A stretch of 64,000 bases of DNA from Burkholderiales bacterium (GCA_016200895.1 JACQDX010000145.1:91489-155488), one strand, 5' to 3'; shown: positions 15,947-25,492, counted from the first letter of the stretch. The notes: a model not told the origin generated them from the letters alone. Program-made: numbers and translations.

Positions 15947-17092
15947 TTACATCGCCACCCACCTGGTACGGCGCCTGCGGTCGCGGAACATGTGGATGGC
16001 GGAATGCACCATGCCTTCAGGGCTACCGCTTTCCTGGTATTGCTGGCGCAGGTACTGGGCATCATTGCCGGTGCGGGCCACTTCGCTTAAATGCGTCAGT
16101 GCGGCCACAGCATCCAGGCTTTCTGCATGGGGTTTGAGCTTGTTCAGGGTGGCCAGTATGTCTTCGCGCAAGACTGCATTTTCATAGGTCTTGGGATGCA
16201 CGGTGACGCCTTCAAAACCGAAACGGCAAGCCTGGAAACGGTTGTAGTTATACACGAGGTAATCATCTTCTACCGGTGGTGGTTCGCGCCTTTCCAGCAG
16301 GTAGGCGCACAGGACTTGCAGGTAGGCGGCCAGGGCAGCGGCTCTTTCTACATTTAGCGGAGTATCGCAGACGCGCAATTCTATGGTGCCGTATTCAGGC
16401 TTGGGGCGTATGTCCCAGTAAAAATCTTTCATGCTTTTGACGACCCCGGTTTTTTCCATTTTGCTGAAATAGCTGTGGGCAAACTCATCCCAGTTCAACA
16501 CGAAAGGAGCACGCCCGGACAGGGGGAAGGCATATACAGAGTTCAGGCGGGCAGAATTGAACAGGGTATCCCCGCCCTGCACATAAGGTGAGGAAGCAGA
16601 CAGGGCAATGAAATGCGGCACATAGCGGTTCAATGCATGCAACAGGAACATGGCATCGTCACCAGATGTGCAACCTATATGCACATGCTGGCCAAAGATG
16701 GTGAATTGCTTGGCCAGATAACCATACAGCGCTGATACTTCGACAAAACGTGGCTTGGAAAATATCTTGCGGTCTGTCCATTTCTGGAAGGGGTGTGTAC
16801 CACCACCGCATATGCCTATATTGAGGATATCGGCAGCCCGCACCAACGTGTCACGAATCTCGAGCAATTGGGTCAGGACACCGGTATACCTGGTTTGCAC
16901 ATCAGTGCAGATTTCTATCATGCTCTGGGTAATTTCTGGCGTCACATTACCGGGAAAAGGCCGCTTCGCCAGCAGGTGCAAAAGATCAGGGCTCGCAGCG
17001 GTAAGATCAAAGTCTGACAGATTGACGAGTTGCAGTTCCAGTTCTACGCCCACGGAAAGGGCATTGGAATTCATGAAGTCTCCGAGTGGCAT
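15947..17092 (-). CDS. ybdK: YbdK-type carboxylate-amine ligase (glutamate-cysteine ligase 2 family)
   Basis: A 381-residue ATP-dependent ligase of the GCS2 family, which in E. coli YbdK shows weak gamma-glutamyl-cysteine synthesis. Visible family blocks are VGVELELQLVNLSDFDL at the N-terminus, GGGTHPFQKW, FGQHVHIGC (metal and substrate site) and RPKPEYGTIELRVCDTP. The start at 17092 directly follows the stop of the antiporter gene (1 bp gap), so the two are translationally coupled. The upstream gene of the operon is a gamma-glutamyl hydrolase, which suggests a shared gamma-glutamyl or related amide substrate. The natural substrate is unproven. Confidence 0.87.
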   Translation of the reverse strand: MPLGDFMNSNALSVGVELELQLVNLSDFDLTAASPDLLHLLAKRPFPGNVTPEITQSMIEICTDVQTRYTGVLTQLLEIRDTLVRAADILNIGICGGGTHPFQKWTDRKIFSKPRFVEVSALYGYLAKQFTIFGQHVHIGCTSGDDAMFLLHALNRYVPHFIALSASSPYVQGGDTLFNSARLNSVYAFPLSGRAPFVLNWDEFAHSYFSKMEKTGVVKSMKDFYWDIRPKPEYGTIELRVCDTPLNVERAAALAAYLQVLCAYLLERREPPPVEDDYLVYNYNRFQACRFGFEGVTVHPKTYENAVLREDILATLNKLKPHAESLDAVAALTHLSEVARTGNDAQYLRQQYQESGSPEGMVHSAIHMFRDRRRRTRWVAM

Positions 17093-17093
17093 A

Positions 17094-18290
17094 TTATTGC
17101 TCCATTTCTTCCGGAGTTTCTTTGGCGGCAAACAAGGCCAGGTGGGTCAGGATGGGGCCAGCAATTTCCAGTATCAGGGTCATGGCAACCAGGGCAAACC
17201 ATTCATTGGTCATGGCCATGCCCAGCTTGTTTGGTTGCTCAAGATTGAGGATCAAAAAGACGGAAACCGGTGCCAACCCCAGGCCACTGAGCATGCCCTT
17301 GCGCATCGATATACCGCTGACTGGTGCCAGCAGCGTCGTGACGATGATCTTGCTACCCAGGCGCATAACCAGCAACAGGCTACCCAGCATGGCCCCCGCC
17401 AGCACCTGAGTCCAGGGTAGCGTAGACGCTGCAAAAACGAACAGCACTACCGCCAACAGTTCGCCCAGGACACCAAAATTTCTTTGTGTCCGGCCAAGGC
17501 TAATGCGTCTGTGTCTGGCAACCAGGCCAAAACTCAGGGTCGCCAATATCGGCGACAAACCACCGGCATGGGTCAGCGCAACCAGCACTATGACAGCAAA
17601 GGCAAAGCCCAAGGTCGCATCCTGTGCCTGTCGGCCACGCCAGCGCAATATCGTGGGTAGCAAGATGCCAAAGATGGTACCTGCCAATAACGAAGCACAA
17701 GCCACCAGCATGACATGCAAACTCTGGGCAGAAGCTTTCAATATATCCCCAGGCCCTTGCATGACCCAGTACACCAGGATGAGTTTGAAGGCAAATACTG
17801 CCAGCACGGAATTGATGGCCGTCAAATGCAGAATGCGCTCGCTGACCTGGCCCGAACTGCGCTGCTCATTAATCACACGCAATACGGCAGCAGGTGAAGA
17901 GGACATTGCCAGTGCGGCCAGCAATAGCGACATCAACTGTGTGCTGCCATACCATAAGGCCACACAATATACGGTCGCAAAGGTGGCACCTGCTTCCAGC
18001 AAACCAGTCACTGCAATCCATGGGTTAATACGCAGCCAGTGCAAATTGATGCGGTAAGCAAACTCAAACAACATCAGCCCAAAAGCGATATTCGCCAACA
18101 GCACCAGGCTATGGTTGTCCAGCGGCGACAGATAGTCAGGAAACAGATTCACCAGCACAAACCCGGTCAGGGCATACACGCTGATACGCGGCAGGTGCAC
18201 GACACGATTGAGAATATCCCCCAGCAGCCATGCCAGCGCAAGCACGCAGGGCCAAGCCATCTGGCTGATATTGATGGAAAATTCAGTCAT
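17094..18290 (-). CDS. Cation/proton antiporter (Na_H_Exchanger/CPA2 type)
   Basis: A 398-residue inner-membrane protein with about twelve hydrophobic segments, starting MTEFSINISQMAWPCV; GGAGA lies 8 nt upstream of this ATG. The early block RISVYALTGFVLVNLFPDYL corresponds to the conserved first helices of monovalent cation/proton antiporters. There is no cytosolic TrkA domain. It lies between the gamma-glutamyl hydrolase gene (29 bp gap) and the YbdK-type ligase gene (1 bp gap), so its task is tied to those two enzymes; export or pH balance linked to a charged metabolite is a plausible guess. Confidence 0.82.
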   Translation of the reverse strand: MTEFSINISQMAWPCVLALAWLLGDILNRVVHLPRISVYALTGFVLVNLFPDYLSPLDNHSLVLLANIAFGLMLFEFAYRINLHWLRINPWIAVTGLLEAGATFATVYCVALWYGSTQLMSLLLAALAMSSSPAAVLRVINEQRSSGQVSERILHLTAINSVLAVFAFKLILVYWVMQGPGDILKASAQSLHVMLVACASLLAGTIFGILLPTILRWRGRQAQDATLGFAFAVIVLVALTHAGGLSPILATLSFGLVARHRRISLGRTQRNFGVLGELLAVVLFVFAASTLPWTQVLAGAMLGSLLLVMRLGSKIIVTTLLAPVSGISMRKGMLSGLGLAPVSVFLILNLEQPNKLGMAMTNEWFALVAMTLILEIAGPILTHLALFAAKETPEEMEQ

Positions 18291-18319
18291 GCAGTCTCCT
18301 TGTCGGACCAGGCTTTTTT

Positions 18320-19483
18320 TTAGAATCGGGTTTCTCTGGCAGCCCGCAAAAAACTGTCCAGTATGGGCGTGCAATCAAGCAGATCGCTCTGCCCCGTCAG
18401 ATGAAATTCAGGATGCCATTGCAAGCCCACAACAAATTTGGCTTTTTGGTAGCGTATTGCTTCAACGATGTTATCTGCAGGTGAAATTGCTTCTACCTTG
18501 ATGTCCCTGCCCAGATTCTTGATGGATTGATGATGGATGGAATTGACTTTGGCGACGACACCTGGCGGGAACAATTGTGCCAGTGAAGATTGCGGGGTGA
18601 ATTGCAATTCATGGCCATGCTGGTCATACAGTTCATTCACGTGGGCAATGGCACCGGGCACTTCGGTGACGATGTCCTGATACAGGCTGCCTCCAAAAGC
18701 CACATTCAATAACTGGCAACCGCGGCAAATGCCCAGCAGCGGCTTATCGGCTTCAATGAACTCATGCAAAAGCTCAAGTTCATACATATCGCGGGTGCGG
18801 TCACCATTCCATTCAGGGCGGGTGGATTGCTGTGAATAACTCTCGGGTGCCACGTCAGCACCGCCTTGCAGGACCAGGCCATCCAGATGCCTGGCGTAAT
18901 CGCGCAAGCGTATATTGCTGGGTCGTATCAGGCCATTTGTGTTGACAGAGGGGATCATGAACACCATTACATCACGCGCCATGACCCATTGCGCGATTGA
19001 CTCTTCCAGATATTGCAGGGTCTTGCTGGAGAGGCCCTTGGAACCACTCTTGGGATGGAATATCCTGGCGGATACACCTATCTTCAGCGTGCGCTGGGTG
19101 ATGCCTTTTGCGGTACGCATGGAGGTTGCACGCAAGCGCGCAGTAATGACACGTAGCATCGTGCGCCAGGGTGATTCATCGATCAGGTAAGGCGCTTGTC
19201 TGTCAGCTTGACCCTTGGCTGCAGGCTGGGCCAAAGTCTCAGTTTGAGTCACTGCAATGGCAGACTGAGTTGTTGCTGGCTGCGTGGTGGCTTGCGAAAT
19301 AGGATGGGGGACGGGCTTCGGGACGGGCTGCGTGCTTGTCTGTGTAGTCAATGGCGCATCCGGTAAGGCTCCCGGTAAGGCTCCCGGTGCAATATGAACA
19401 GGCAAGCTTGTTGGCACAGGAGACTGCACTAGCTCTGTTTTTTTTGCGTCTTGAGGTGCTTGATCATTTTTTTCGTCCGGCAT
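18320..19483 (-). CDS. Gamma-glutamyl-GABA hydrolase-like class I amidotransferase (peptidase C26) with extended N-terminus
   Basis: A 387-residue protein. Residues 1-100 are low-complexity, rich in Thr, Gln, Pro and Ala, with a PGAL-PGAL repeat coded by two 12-bp repeats. The rest is a class I glutamine-amidotransferase-like domain as in PuuD: nucleophile C253 in LGICRGCQ, H357 and E359 in QWHPEF. PuuD is about 254 residues, so the N-terminal extension is unusual and no signal peptide is seen. It heads an operon with an antiporter, a YbdK-type ligase and an HD alarmone hydrolase-like protein. A role in cutting gamma-glutamyl amides is likely. Confidence 0.85.
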   Translation of the reverse strand: MPDEKNDQAPQDAKKTELVQSPVPTSLPVHIAPGALPGALPDAPLTTQTSTQPVPKPVPHPISQATTQPATTQSAIAVTQTETLAQPAAKGQADRQAPYLIDESPWRTMLRVITARLRATSMRTAKGITQRTLKIGVSARIFHPKSGSKGLSSKTLQYLEESIAQWVMARDVMVFMIPSVNTNGLIRPSNIRLRDYARHLDGLVLQGGADVAPESYSQQSTRPEWNGDRTRDMYELELLHEFIEADKPLLGICRGCQLLNVAFGGSLYQDIVTEVPGAIAHVNELYDQHGHELQFTPQSSLAQLFPPGVVAKVNSIHHQSIKNLGRDIKVEAISPADNIVEAIRYQKAKFVVGLQWHPEFHLTGQSDLLDCTPILDSFLRAARETRF

Positions 19484-19854
19484 GGTATCTATCCATCGCT
19501 GATAAGCTGAAATGTGTCTGCATTCTCATGCTGATAGCAAATTACATGCAAAAGAAAGCGGTGTTACATCAGAGACAGCAGAGACAGATATGGCAAATTC
19601 CCTGATTTCACTAATGTCGCCAGGCACAAATCGCGCAAAATGCACGTCGCAATGGTGTACGCGCATACCTGAGTGACATACTACACTGCTGGTGAGCCTG
19701 GGTCTGTCAGATAACGCCTACTCAGCAGCAAAGCTCATTTTCCAGACATGCTTTGCGCTTCCCTTACTCAGTATAGTTCAAATCTATTTTTTTGAAATGT
19801 CCTGCAAGAGTGGATAACATCCTGCTTTTATCTGAATTTGATCATGTGCTGGCA
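19484..19854. other. Intergenic region, promoter of the C26 operon presumed
   Basis: 371 bp between two minus-strand genes. It holds an imperfect palindrome TTCAAATCTATTTTTTTGAA near 19779 and GAGACAGCAGAGACAGA near 19571. No complete ORF, RNA or strong promoter match was recognised, although a TATACT hexamer on the minus strand near 19769 may be a -10 element. Confidence 0.4.
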
Positions 19855-21111
19855 TCACAGCAAGAACAGCAATGCCGCCACCACCGTCGGTGGTGAAGCC
19901 CCTAGCAGCAACCCCACTGCACCTATGGATTCATCATTGAAGCCGCGCCTCAACAAAGCCACACCCGCAGGGTTGGGGGCATTGGCAATAACAGTCAGGC
20001 CGCCACCGGCAACAGCACCGGCGACCAGCAAATATTTCGCTTGCTCGCTCAGGCCCGCAATCAATGAACCCAGGTAAGTCAGTGCCGCATTATCCGTAAT
20101 CGCAGTCAGGCCCAGCGCCGCAAAAAACAGCGTATGCGGTTTCAGGCTCGCTACGATGGGTTGCAACCACCATTGCTGCATGCCACCCAGCACTACCAAA
20201 CCAGCGAGAAAGAAACCAACCAGCAAGCCTTCTTTTAAAATCAGGGGGTTTTGATAACGTTCATACGCCTGGGTATAACCCATGAAGAACAGGAACAAGC
20301 CCAGGAAGAATACCGGATGATGCGCAAACAAGACCACACCCGCCAGAAAGACCAGATGGATCAGGCTGACGATCAGCGGCACAGGCGTAGCTGGCGCGAT
20401 AGTTTCCGTGTTTTCTGCGGTGATATGCTTACGCAAAAGCAGTGTGACGATGGTGGCGTTGAACAACACCGCAACTGCGGCTTTCAAACCAAAAGTCGCC
20501 AGCATGAAAGAGCTGTCCCATTGCCAGGCAGTAGCGACCATCAGCACTGGTGGCGCAGCGTAAGACGTGAGCGTACCGCCAATAGAGACATTCACAAACA
20601 AAACACCCAGCGCCGCATACTTCAGCCACTCTGGCATGCCTTGACGAAAAATTCTCGGTGCCAGCATCAAGGCAGCCAGTGTCATAGCTGCAGGTTCAGT
20701 AATCAGTGAGCCCAGCAGTGGTACTACCGCCAGGCCAAACCAGACCATCGCCAGCGCATCAGGCACAGGCGTGAAACGCGCCAGCACTTTGAGCGCACGG
20801 CCGACAATCTCCAGCACCGGACGAGATGCTGCCACCACCATGACAACAAAGACAAACAGGGGTTCAGTATATTGACGCGACTCAGCATAGGCCACTGCAG
20901 CATCACCACCAGACACCAGGGCCATAACGACGATGAGCACAAAAGCCCAGAAACCAAATACAACTTCCACTTCACCCAGGAGGTGAAACAGACCCGCATG
21001 TCTTTCATGCCGGTGCGCCAGTTCTTCAAAGAATTTGGCGCTGAAAGTGTGTAACAGGGCCAGGCCGAAAATCACTGCACCCAGGGTTTCCATTAAGCTC
21101 ATCACGTCCAT
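19855..21111 (-). CDS. Putative Na+/H+ antiporter (Na_H_antiport_3 family)
   Basis: A 418-residue inner-membrane protein with about eleven hydrophobic segments. The N-terminus ALLHTFSAKFFEELAHR, then AASRPVLEIV and GSLITEPAAMTLAALMLAP, fit the putative Na+/H+ antiporter family Pfam Na_H_antiport_3 (distant relatives of NhaD/ArsB-type carriers). It stands apart from the C26 operon by 371 bp and from the next small gene by 166 bp. Its ion specificity cannot be read from the sequence. Confidence 0.78.
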   Translation of the reverse strand: MDVMSLMETLGAVIFGLALLHTFSAKFFEELAHRHERHAGLFHLLGEVEVVFGFWAFVLIVVMALVSGGDAAVAYAESRQYTEPLFVFVVMVVAASRPVLEIVGRALKVLARFTPVPDALAMVWFGLAVVPLLGSLITEPAAMTLAALMLAPRIFRQGMPEWLKYAALGVLFVNVSIGGTLTSYAAPPVLMVATAWQWDSSFMLATFGLKAAVAVLFNATIVTLLLRKHITAENTETIAPATPVPLIVSLIHLVFLAGVVLFAHHPVFFLGLFLFFMGYTQAYERYQNPLILKEGLLVGFFLAGLVVLGGMQQWWLQPIVASLKPHTLFFAALGLTAITDNAALTYLGSLIAGLSEQAKYLLVAGAVAGGGLTVIANAPNPAGVALLRRGFNDESIGAVGLLLGASPPTVVAALLFLL

Positions 21112-21277
21112 TCCAGCATCAATACAGACACATATCTTACACGAGTGTGAGCATGCTTACGAGCTAAACCGGAGTGGCACAGAGCGATAAAAACCTTGCC
21201 ATTTTGCATTAGGCAGGGTTCAAAATCGCTATTTTTTTGCTCACCAATGCAGGGGAGTACAGCAATCCAGAGCGCAA

Positions 21278-21679
21278 TCACATCCCGGCAAACCTACGCA
21301 TTGCCATAGCTTGCAGAATACTATCCTTGATACAATCAACCAGGGCACACAAGATAAATGCATCTGTCATACCCAGTTTATATTCAGCCCAGTTCCTGGT
21401 CATGATCAAAAACAGCGCCAGGAAAAAGAACACAATGCCAGTCCACTGCGCCCTGAGGTTAATCCTCATCGTCATTGCGCTTGTTTTTTTGCTTTCTTCA
21501 AAGACCGTATAGGCTTCCAGCATGATAAAAGCCGAGAGCGGCACCCAGAAGGTCCACATTGGCGCACCATCCAGAATACCGTGTATCGTAAAAAATAAGA
21601 ACACGGCCACATTGGCAAACAGCGCAAGGTACACAGCCGTTTTGCTGGTTTCAAAAACACTCTTTTTTTCTACAGTCAC
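21278..21679 (-). CDS. Small four-helix membrane protein of unknown function
   Basis: A 133-residue protein with four hydrophobic segments (about 14-33, 42-58, 74-94 and 103-122). The start is GTG at 21679. It lies 106 bp downstream of the C39 exporter gene on the same strand, so it could be co-transcribed with the peptide secretion locus. Bacteriocin immunity proteins are often small membrane proteins, but nothing in the sequence proves that role. I do not recognise a named family. Confidence 0.6.
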   Translation of the reverse strand: MTVEKKSVFETSKTAVYLALFANVAVFLFFTIHGILDGAPMWTFWVPLSAFIMLEAYTVFEESKKTSAMTMRINLRAQWTGIVFFFLALFLIMTRNWAEYKLGMTDAFILCALVDCIKDSILQAMAMRRFAGM

Positions 21680-21785
21680 TTGCTTGTCCCCAATGTATTG
21701 AATCAGTCAAACTTCTTATCACAGACAACAACTATATCTGGAAGATCATTTTTTCTTCACCAGATATTTACAAAAAATTTACTAC

Positions 21786-23903
21786 TCAAGCCAGCTTCAA
21801 ACCCGCTACATCTTCTTTCGCAACCGCCGCCCGCACCTCCACCACAGCGCCATCCTGGATGGACACCACACGCTCCGCCGCATTGATCGTCTCAGGTCTG
21901 TGCGCCACCATGATGCGCGTCAATTGCAAATTGCCGAGCGCCTGGTTGACCTTGTGTTCATTGTTCACATCCAGATGGCTGGTAGCCTCATCCAGTGCCA
22001 GTACCTTTGGTTGTTTGTACAAGGCACGTGCCAGCAAGACGCGCTGTTTTTGCCCACCAGACAGACTGCTGCCCATGTCGCCAACCAGGGTTTGATAACC
22101 CATGGGCATTTTGCTGATTTCTTCATGAATGGCTGCCAGCCTGGCGCATTCTTCCACCCTCTGTTGATCGCAATGACTATCGAAGAAAGCGATATTGTCC
22201 ATGATGGAACCGGCCAGCAAGACATCTTCCTGCATGACCGTGCCCACTAGTTGGCGGTAAGTCTTGATGCCCAGCTGGGTGATGGGGATATCATCGATCA
22301 GCACTTCACCTTCTGTTGGTTTCAATAAGCCCAGAATGATTTTGCACAAAGTCGTTTTACCGCAACCGCTAGGGCCAACCAGGGCGATGCTTTGGCCTGC
22401 GGGTATCGTCAGGTTGATATCCTTCAATACCCAGGGCTCACCCTCGGCATAACGGAACTTGATATTCTTGAGTGTGATGACAGCTTTGATGCGCGAGATA
22501 TCGGTTTCGATAGCGGTTTCTGCCTCGGCCTCTTCCAGCACAATATCCGCCAGCCTTTCGCTATGCAGGCTCAGCATGCGGTAACTGATGAAGACATCGA
22601 TGAGGCTGGAGATACGGCCAGTGAAAGTACCGGCATAGCTGGAGAAAGCCATCAGCATACCCACCGTCAGTGTGTTTTGCATGACCTGGCCAGCACCAAT
22701 ATAAAACAGCGCCAACCCCTGTATACCAAAAATCAGAGTATTGCTGACCTTGAAGATGATGGACAGCTTTTGCGTCTTGATATCGCGGTTTTGTACATCG
22801 ATCTTCAAGTTCTGCCAGCGCGACAGGCGTTCAGTCTCACGGCCAAACAACTTCAAGGGCGTGACCGCACGCATGGTTTCCAGGAAGTGGGAGCTTTCCT
22901 TGGAAGACAGTATCAGCCGCTCTTGCGATGCTTCCCGGAATGGCTGGTAAAAAGCCCAGCGCAAACCAGCGTAAAGAACCACAGCAGCCAGGACGAGCAT
23001 GCTCAGCTTCATGCTATAGACCAGCATCATGACCAGGGCCAGTACAGCCATCAGGCCATCCAGCGCACTTTCGACAAACATGCTTGTTAGCGTGCCTTGT
23101 ATCGCACCTATGGAACCAAAGCGTGACACCACATCACCGAGATGGCGTTTTTCAAAATAAGAGACCGGCAAACGCACCAGATGAGCAAACACACGTGCCG
23201 ACCATTGCAGGCTGATATCCATACTCCAGCGCATCAAAAACCAGCTACGCGCAAGACCTATGGCATTTTGGGTGATCATCAACAGGACAAAACCAAACAC
23301 CAGCACGACCAGCAATTCTTTGTCTCCACTGACGATGACTTCATCAATGACGAACTGATTGAACAGGGGTGAGCAAATCGCAAATATCTCCAGCGCCAGG
23401 GCCAGCGCCAGGACTTTGACGATGGCAGGACGAAGGCCAACGATATGGCCGGTCAAATCACGCAGGGCAACCTGCTTCTTTTCATCTTTAGGTTTGAATG
23501 AGGGGTTGGGTGCCAGTTCAAGGGCGACGCCCGTAAAATGCTTCGAGGCTTCTTCGACAGTGACGCGACGCTCACCAACTGCGGGATCAAGCAAAATCAG
23601 CGTCTGCTTACCGCGCCAGTCCTTGCGCACTGCTTTGAGTACGACGAAGTGATTCAGGTTCCAGTGCAGGATGCAGGGCAAGACTAATTGATCAAGTTCA
23701 TCGAGTTCCAGACGTAATGGGCGGCTGTTCAATTGCATGGCAGACGCATGACGCATCAGTTGCGCCAGCGTTGCACCTTTGAGGCTGATAGAGAATTGAC
23801 GGCGCAGATCGGCAAGATCAGAGTGGTAGCCAAAATGGCTAGCGACCATGGCGAGACAGGCGAGGCCACATTCGCTGGATTCGGTTTGGAGAATGGGTTT
23901 CAT
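21786..23903 (-). CDS. Peptidase-containing ABC exporter (C39; bacteriocin/microcin type)
   Basis: A 705-residue inner-membrane exporter that cuts double-glycine leaders and exports the mature peptide. The N-terminal C39 protease has Q6, C12 (QTESSECGLACLAM), H85 (NLNHFVVL) and D106 (LLDPAVG), so it should be active. About six membrane helices follow (160-440), then an ATPase domain with Walker A GPSGCGKTT, signature LSGGQKQR, Walker B VLALDEATSHLD and an H-loop His (VAHRPET). It resembles CvaB-type proteins. Substrate candidates are the GG-leader peptides at 25088, 25695 and (broken) 26328; the adaptor is the HlyD protein at 26642. An outer-membrane TolC partner is not in the window. Confidence 0.93.
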   Translation of the reverse strand: MKPILQTESSECGLACLAMVASHFGYHSDLADLRRQFSISLKGATLAQLMRHASAMQLNSRPLRLELDELDQLVLPCILHWNLNHFVVLKAVRKDWRGKQTLILLDPAVGERRVTVEEASKHFTGVALELAPNPSFKPKDEKKQVALRDLTGHIVGLRPAIVKVLALALALEIFAICSPLFNQFVIDEVIVSGDKELLVVLVFGFVLLMITQNAIGLARSWFLMRWSMDISLQWSARVFAHLVRLPVSYFEKRHLGDVVSRFGSIGAIQGTLTSMFVESALDGLMAVLALVMMLVYSMKLSMLVLAAVVLYAGLRWAFYQPFREASQERLILSSKESSHFLETMRAVTPLKLFGRETERLSRWQNLKIDVQNRDIKTQKLSIIFKVSNTLIFGIQGLALFYIGAGQVMQNTLTVGMLMAFSSYAGTFTGRISSLIDVFISYRMLSLHSERLADIVLEEAEAETAIETDISRIKAVITLKNIKFRYAEGEPWVLKDINLTIPAGQSIALVGPSGCGKTTLCKIILGLLKPTEGEVLIDDIPITQLGIKTYRQLVGTVMQEDVLLAGSIMDNIAFFDSHCDQQRVEECARLAAIHEEISKMPMGYQTLVGDMGSSLSGGQKQRVLLARALYKQPKVLALDEATSHLDVNNEHKVNQALGNLQLTRIMVAHRPETINAAERVVSIQDGAVVEVRAAVAKEDVAGLKLA

Positions 23904-23961
23904 GAGTATTGAAAGATACTATTTAGCTACAATTAAAGAGGACCTAGCTATTTCCATCTCT

Positions 23962-24960
23962 TTATTCACTCACTCCGACATGTATTGGCTGGGAATCAAA
24001 TCCCATTCGCTTTAATCTAGCAATGACTCCATCGTTACCCGACAAATGAGCGGCACCTAAAATAACGAATAATTCAGACTGTTTAAATGAGCTTGCTTTG
24101 ATAATTTTATCAACCATTAGGCGGTTTCTGATAGAAAACCAATTGGAAAGATTATTTGAAAACAACGTAGTATTTTCATTAAGCCATAAAAATTCCTGCC
24201 GCCTCATTTCAGAAGAATTTCCTTCAAACCAAAGCGATTTAAGTTTTCCGAGTACTTCATATGCAGTCCTTTTTTTGTACTTATCACTTGAATATACATA
24301 AGCCATTCCAACTAATAAGTCGCATTTCTCAATTTCATTTAATGCGTCTATAGAATCCCAAAATTCTGGGTCGAGTGACATTATTTTCTTATTGGATTGA
24401 ATCGCATATTTCACTAAATTTAGCTCTAAAGGTTCTGCTACTTTTAATTCTTTTACTTCAAATTCTGTCAAAGGGCTCTGATGAGAATAGAGTTGGTGAA
24501 TGAGCGCTCTTGGGGATGACTTTAGAAGTCCGGGCAGCAGATCAGGCCCTAAAAAGCTAGAAATATTTCCCAACGTTTTTTGTTCTTTCGATATTTTATC
24601 GCAGTATGAACTTTTTAATAGTTCCTCTAAAGTAGTGTTTTGGCTTTCTGCTCTATAGGCTTTCAAGAGCCTTTCTTTTACTTGCTGATTTGATTCAATG
24701 ATTACATTTGATTCAATCATCATAGCCCCAGAGGCGTTCAAGGCATTTACAATCGCTTTGTCAACTGGATATTGCTTTTCGAACCCGACATGGGTAACAC
24801 CTAAGATATTAATTACCTCATGTCCTCTAGAGAGTCTCCAAAGCACTGAGTCCTCAACAGCATTCCCACTAGCGTAAATATTTTTACAATAGAAAATAAA
24901 CGCAAATAATAGGAAGTATTGAAATTTCAATTTCGTGTTGATTTGAATGGCAGAGTGCAT
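23962..24960 (-). CDS. TraB/GumN family protein in the microcin locus
   Basis: A 332-residue protein with a hydrophobic N-terminus (about 12-30) that fits a signal peptide or anchor. The family marks are ILGVTHVGF (about 50-58), a Glu in MMIESNVI, and near the C-terminus VILGAAHLSGNDGVIARLKRMG. TraB/GumN proteins are relatives of the TIKI metalloproteases, and the GxxH motifs could bind metal. Base composition is clearly AT-richer than the neighbours, a sign of transfer. It lies between the peptide genes and the exporter on the same strand, so a role in maturation, degradation or immunity is conceivable. Confidence 0.75.
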   Translation of the reverse strand: MHSAIQINTKLKFQYFLLFAFIFYCKNIYASGNAVEDSVLWRLSRGHEVINILGVTHVGFEKQYPVDKAIVNALNASGAMMIESNVIIESNQQVKERLLKAYRAESQNTTLEELLKSSYCDKISKEQKTLGNISSFLGPDLLPGLLKSSPRALIHQLYSHQSPLTEFEVKELKVAEPLELNLVKYAIQSNKKIMSLDPEFWDSIDALNEIEKCDLLVGMAYVYSSDKYKKRTAYEVLGKLKSLWFEGNSSEMRRQEFLWLNENTTLFSNNLSNWFSIRNRLMVDKIIKASSFKQSELFVILGAAHLSGNDGVIARLKRMGFDSQPIHVGVSE

Positions 24961-25087
24961 TTGAGTCTTCTTTCTATATCCCTATTGGGCGCCTCTATAA
25001 ATCTGAATCGTAGAAATTTCACACCATAACATTTATGGTAGTTCGGTCTCAAATCCAGATTCCTAGAGGCACCCTGTTAATTAAGTG

Positions 25088-25492
25088 TTAAAAGAAAGTT
25101 TTTCCGTCGTTCATATCTCTCAAAATACCAGCGCCAACACCTACCGTACAACCCACTAGTGCCGCTTGAGCAGAAGTCACACCAGTACTGCCATTATTTG
25201 CCGCCAGGTCATTTGCAGTTTTAAGTGCGCCTGCGCCTTTGAGGCAATCTACGGTAGCCTGAGCCAATCCTTCTGCTGCGCCACCGAAGAAATTAAAGTC
25301 AGTACCTAAAACTGTAATTGTCAGTACATTGGAAAATGATCCTGTACCAGCAGTGTCATTTTTATAGCTTTGTCCCCAGCTATTCTCGCCTGAAGTGTGT
25401 GTTTCGGATGCGTCCCACTTTGTTGGGTCATTGCTACCTACAAGACCGCCAGAAACGTTATTTAATGCTGTTTCGTTTGTAATCAAATGCAT
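25088..25492 (-). CDS. Double-glycine-leader peptide precursor 1 (class II microcin-like)
   Basis: A 134-residue precursor. Its leader is MHLITNETALNNVSGG, so cleavage by the C39 domain is expected after G16. The mature part (about 118 residues) is polar at first (SNDPTKWDASETHTSGENSW) and then a Gly/Ala-rich stretch with two Cys (ATVDCLKGAG and ALVGCTVGVGAG) that could form a disulfide, as in class II microcins and related bacteriocins. GGAG lies 7 nt before the ATG, and the conserved two-dyad leader is found at 25523-25579. No adjacent immunity gene is obvious. Confidence 0.75.
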   Translation of the reverse strand: MHLITNETALNNVSGGLVGSNDPTKWDASETHTSGENSWGQSYKNDTAGTGSFSNVLTITVLGTDFNFFGGAAEGLAQATVDCLKGAGALKTANDLAANNGSTGVTSAQAALVGCTVGVGAGILRDMNDGKTFF

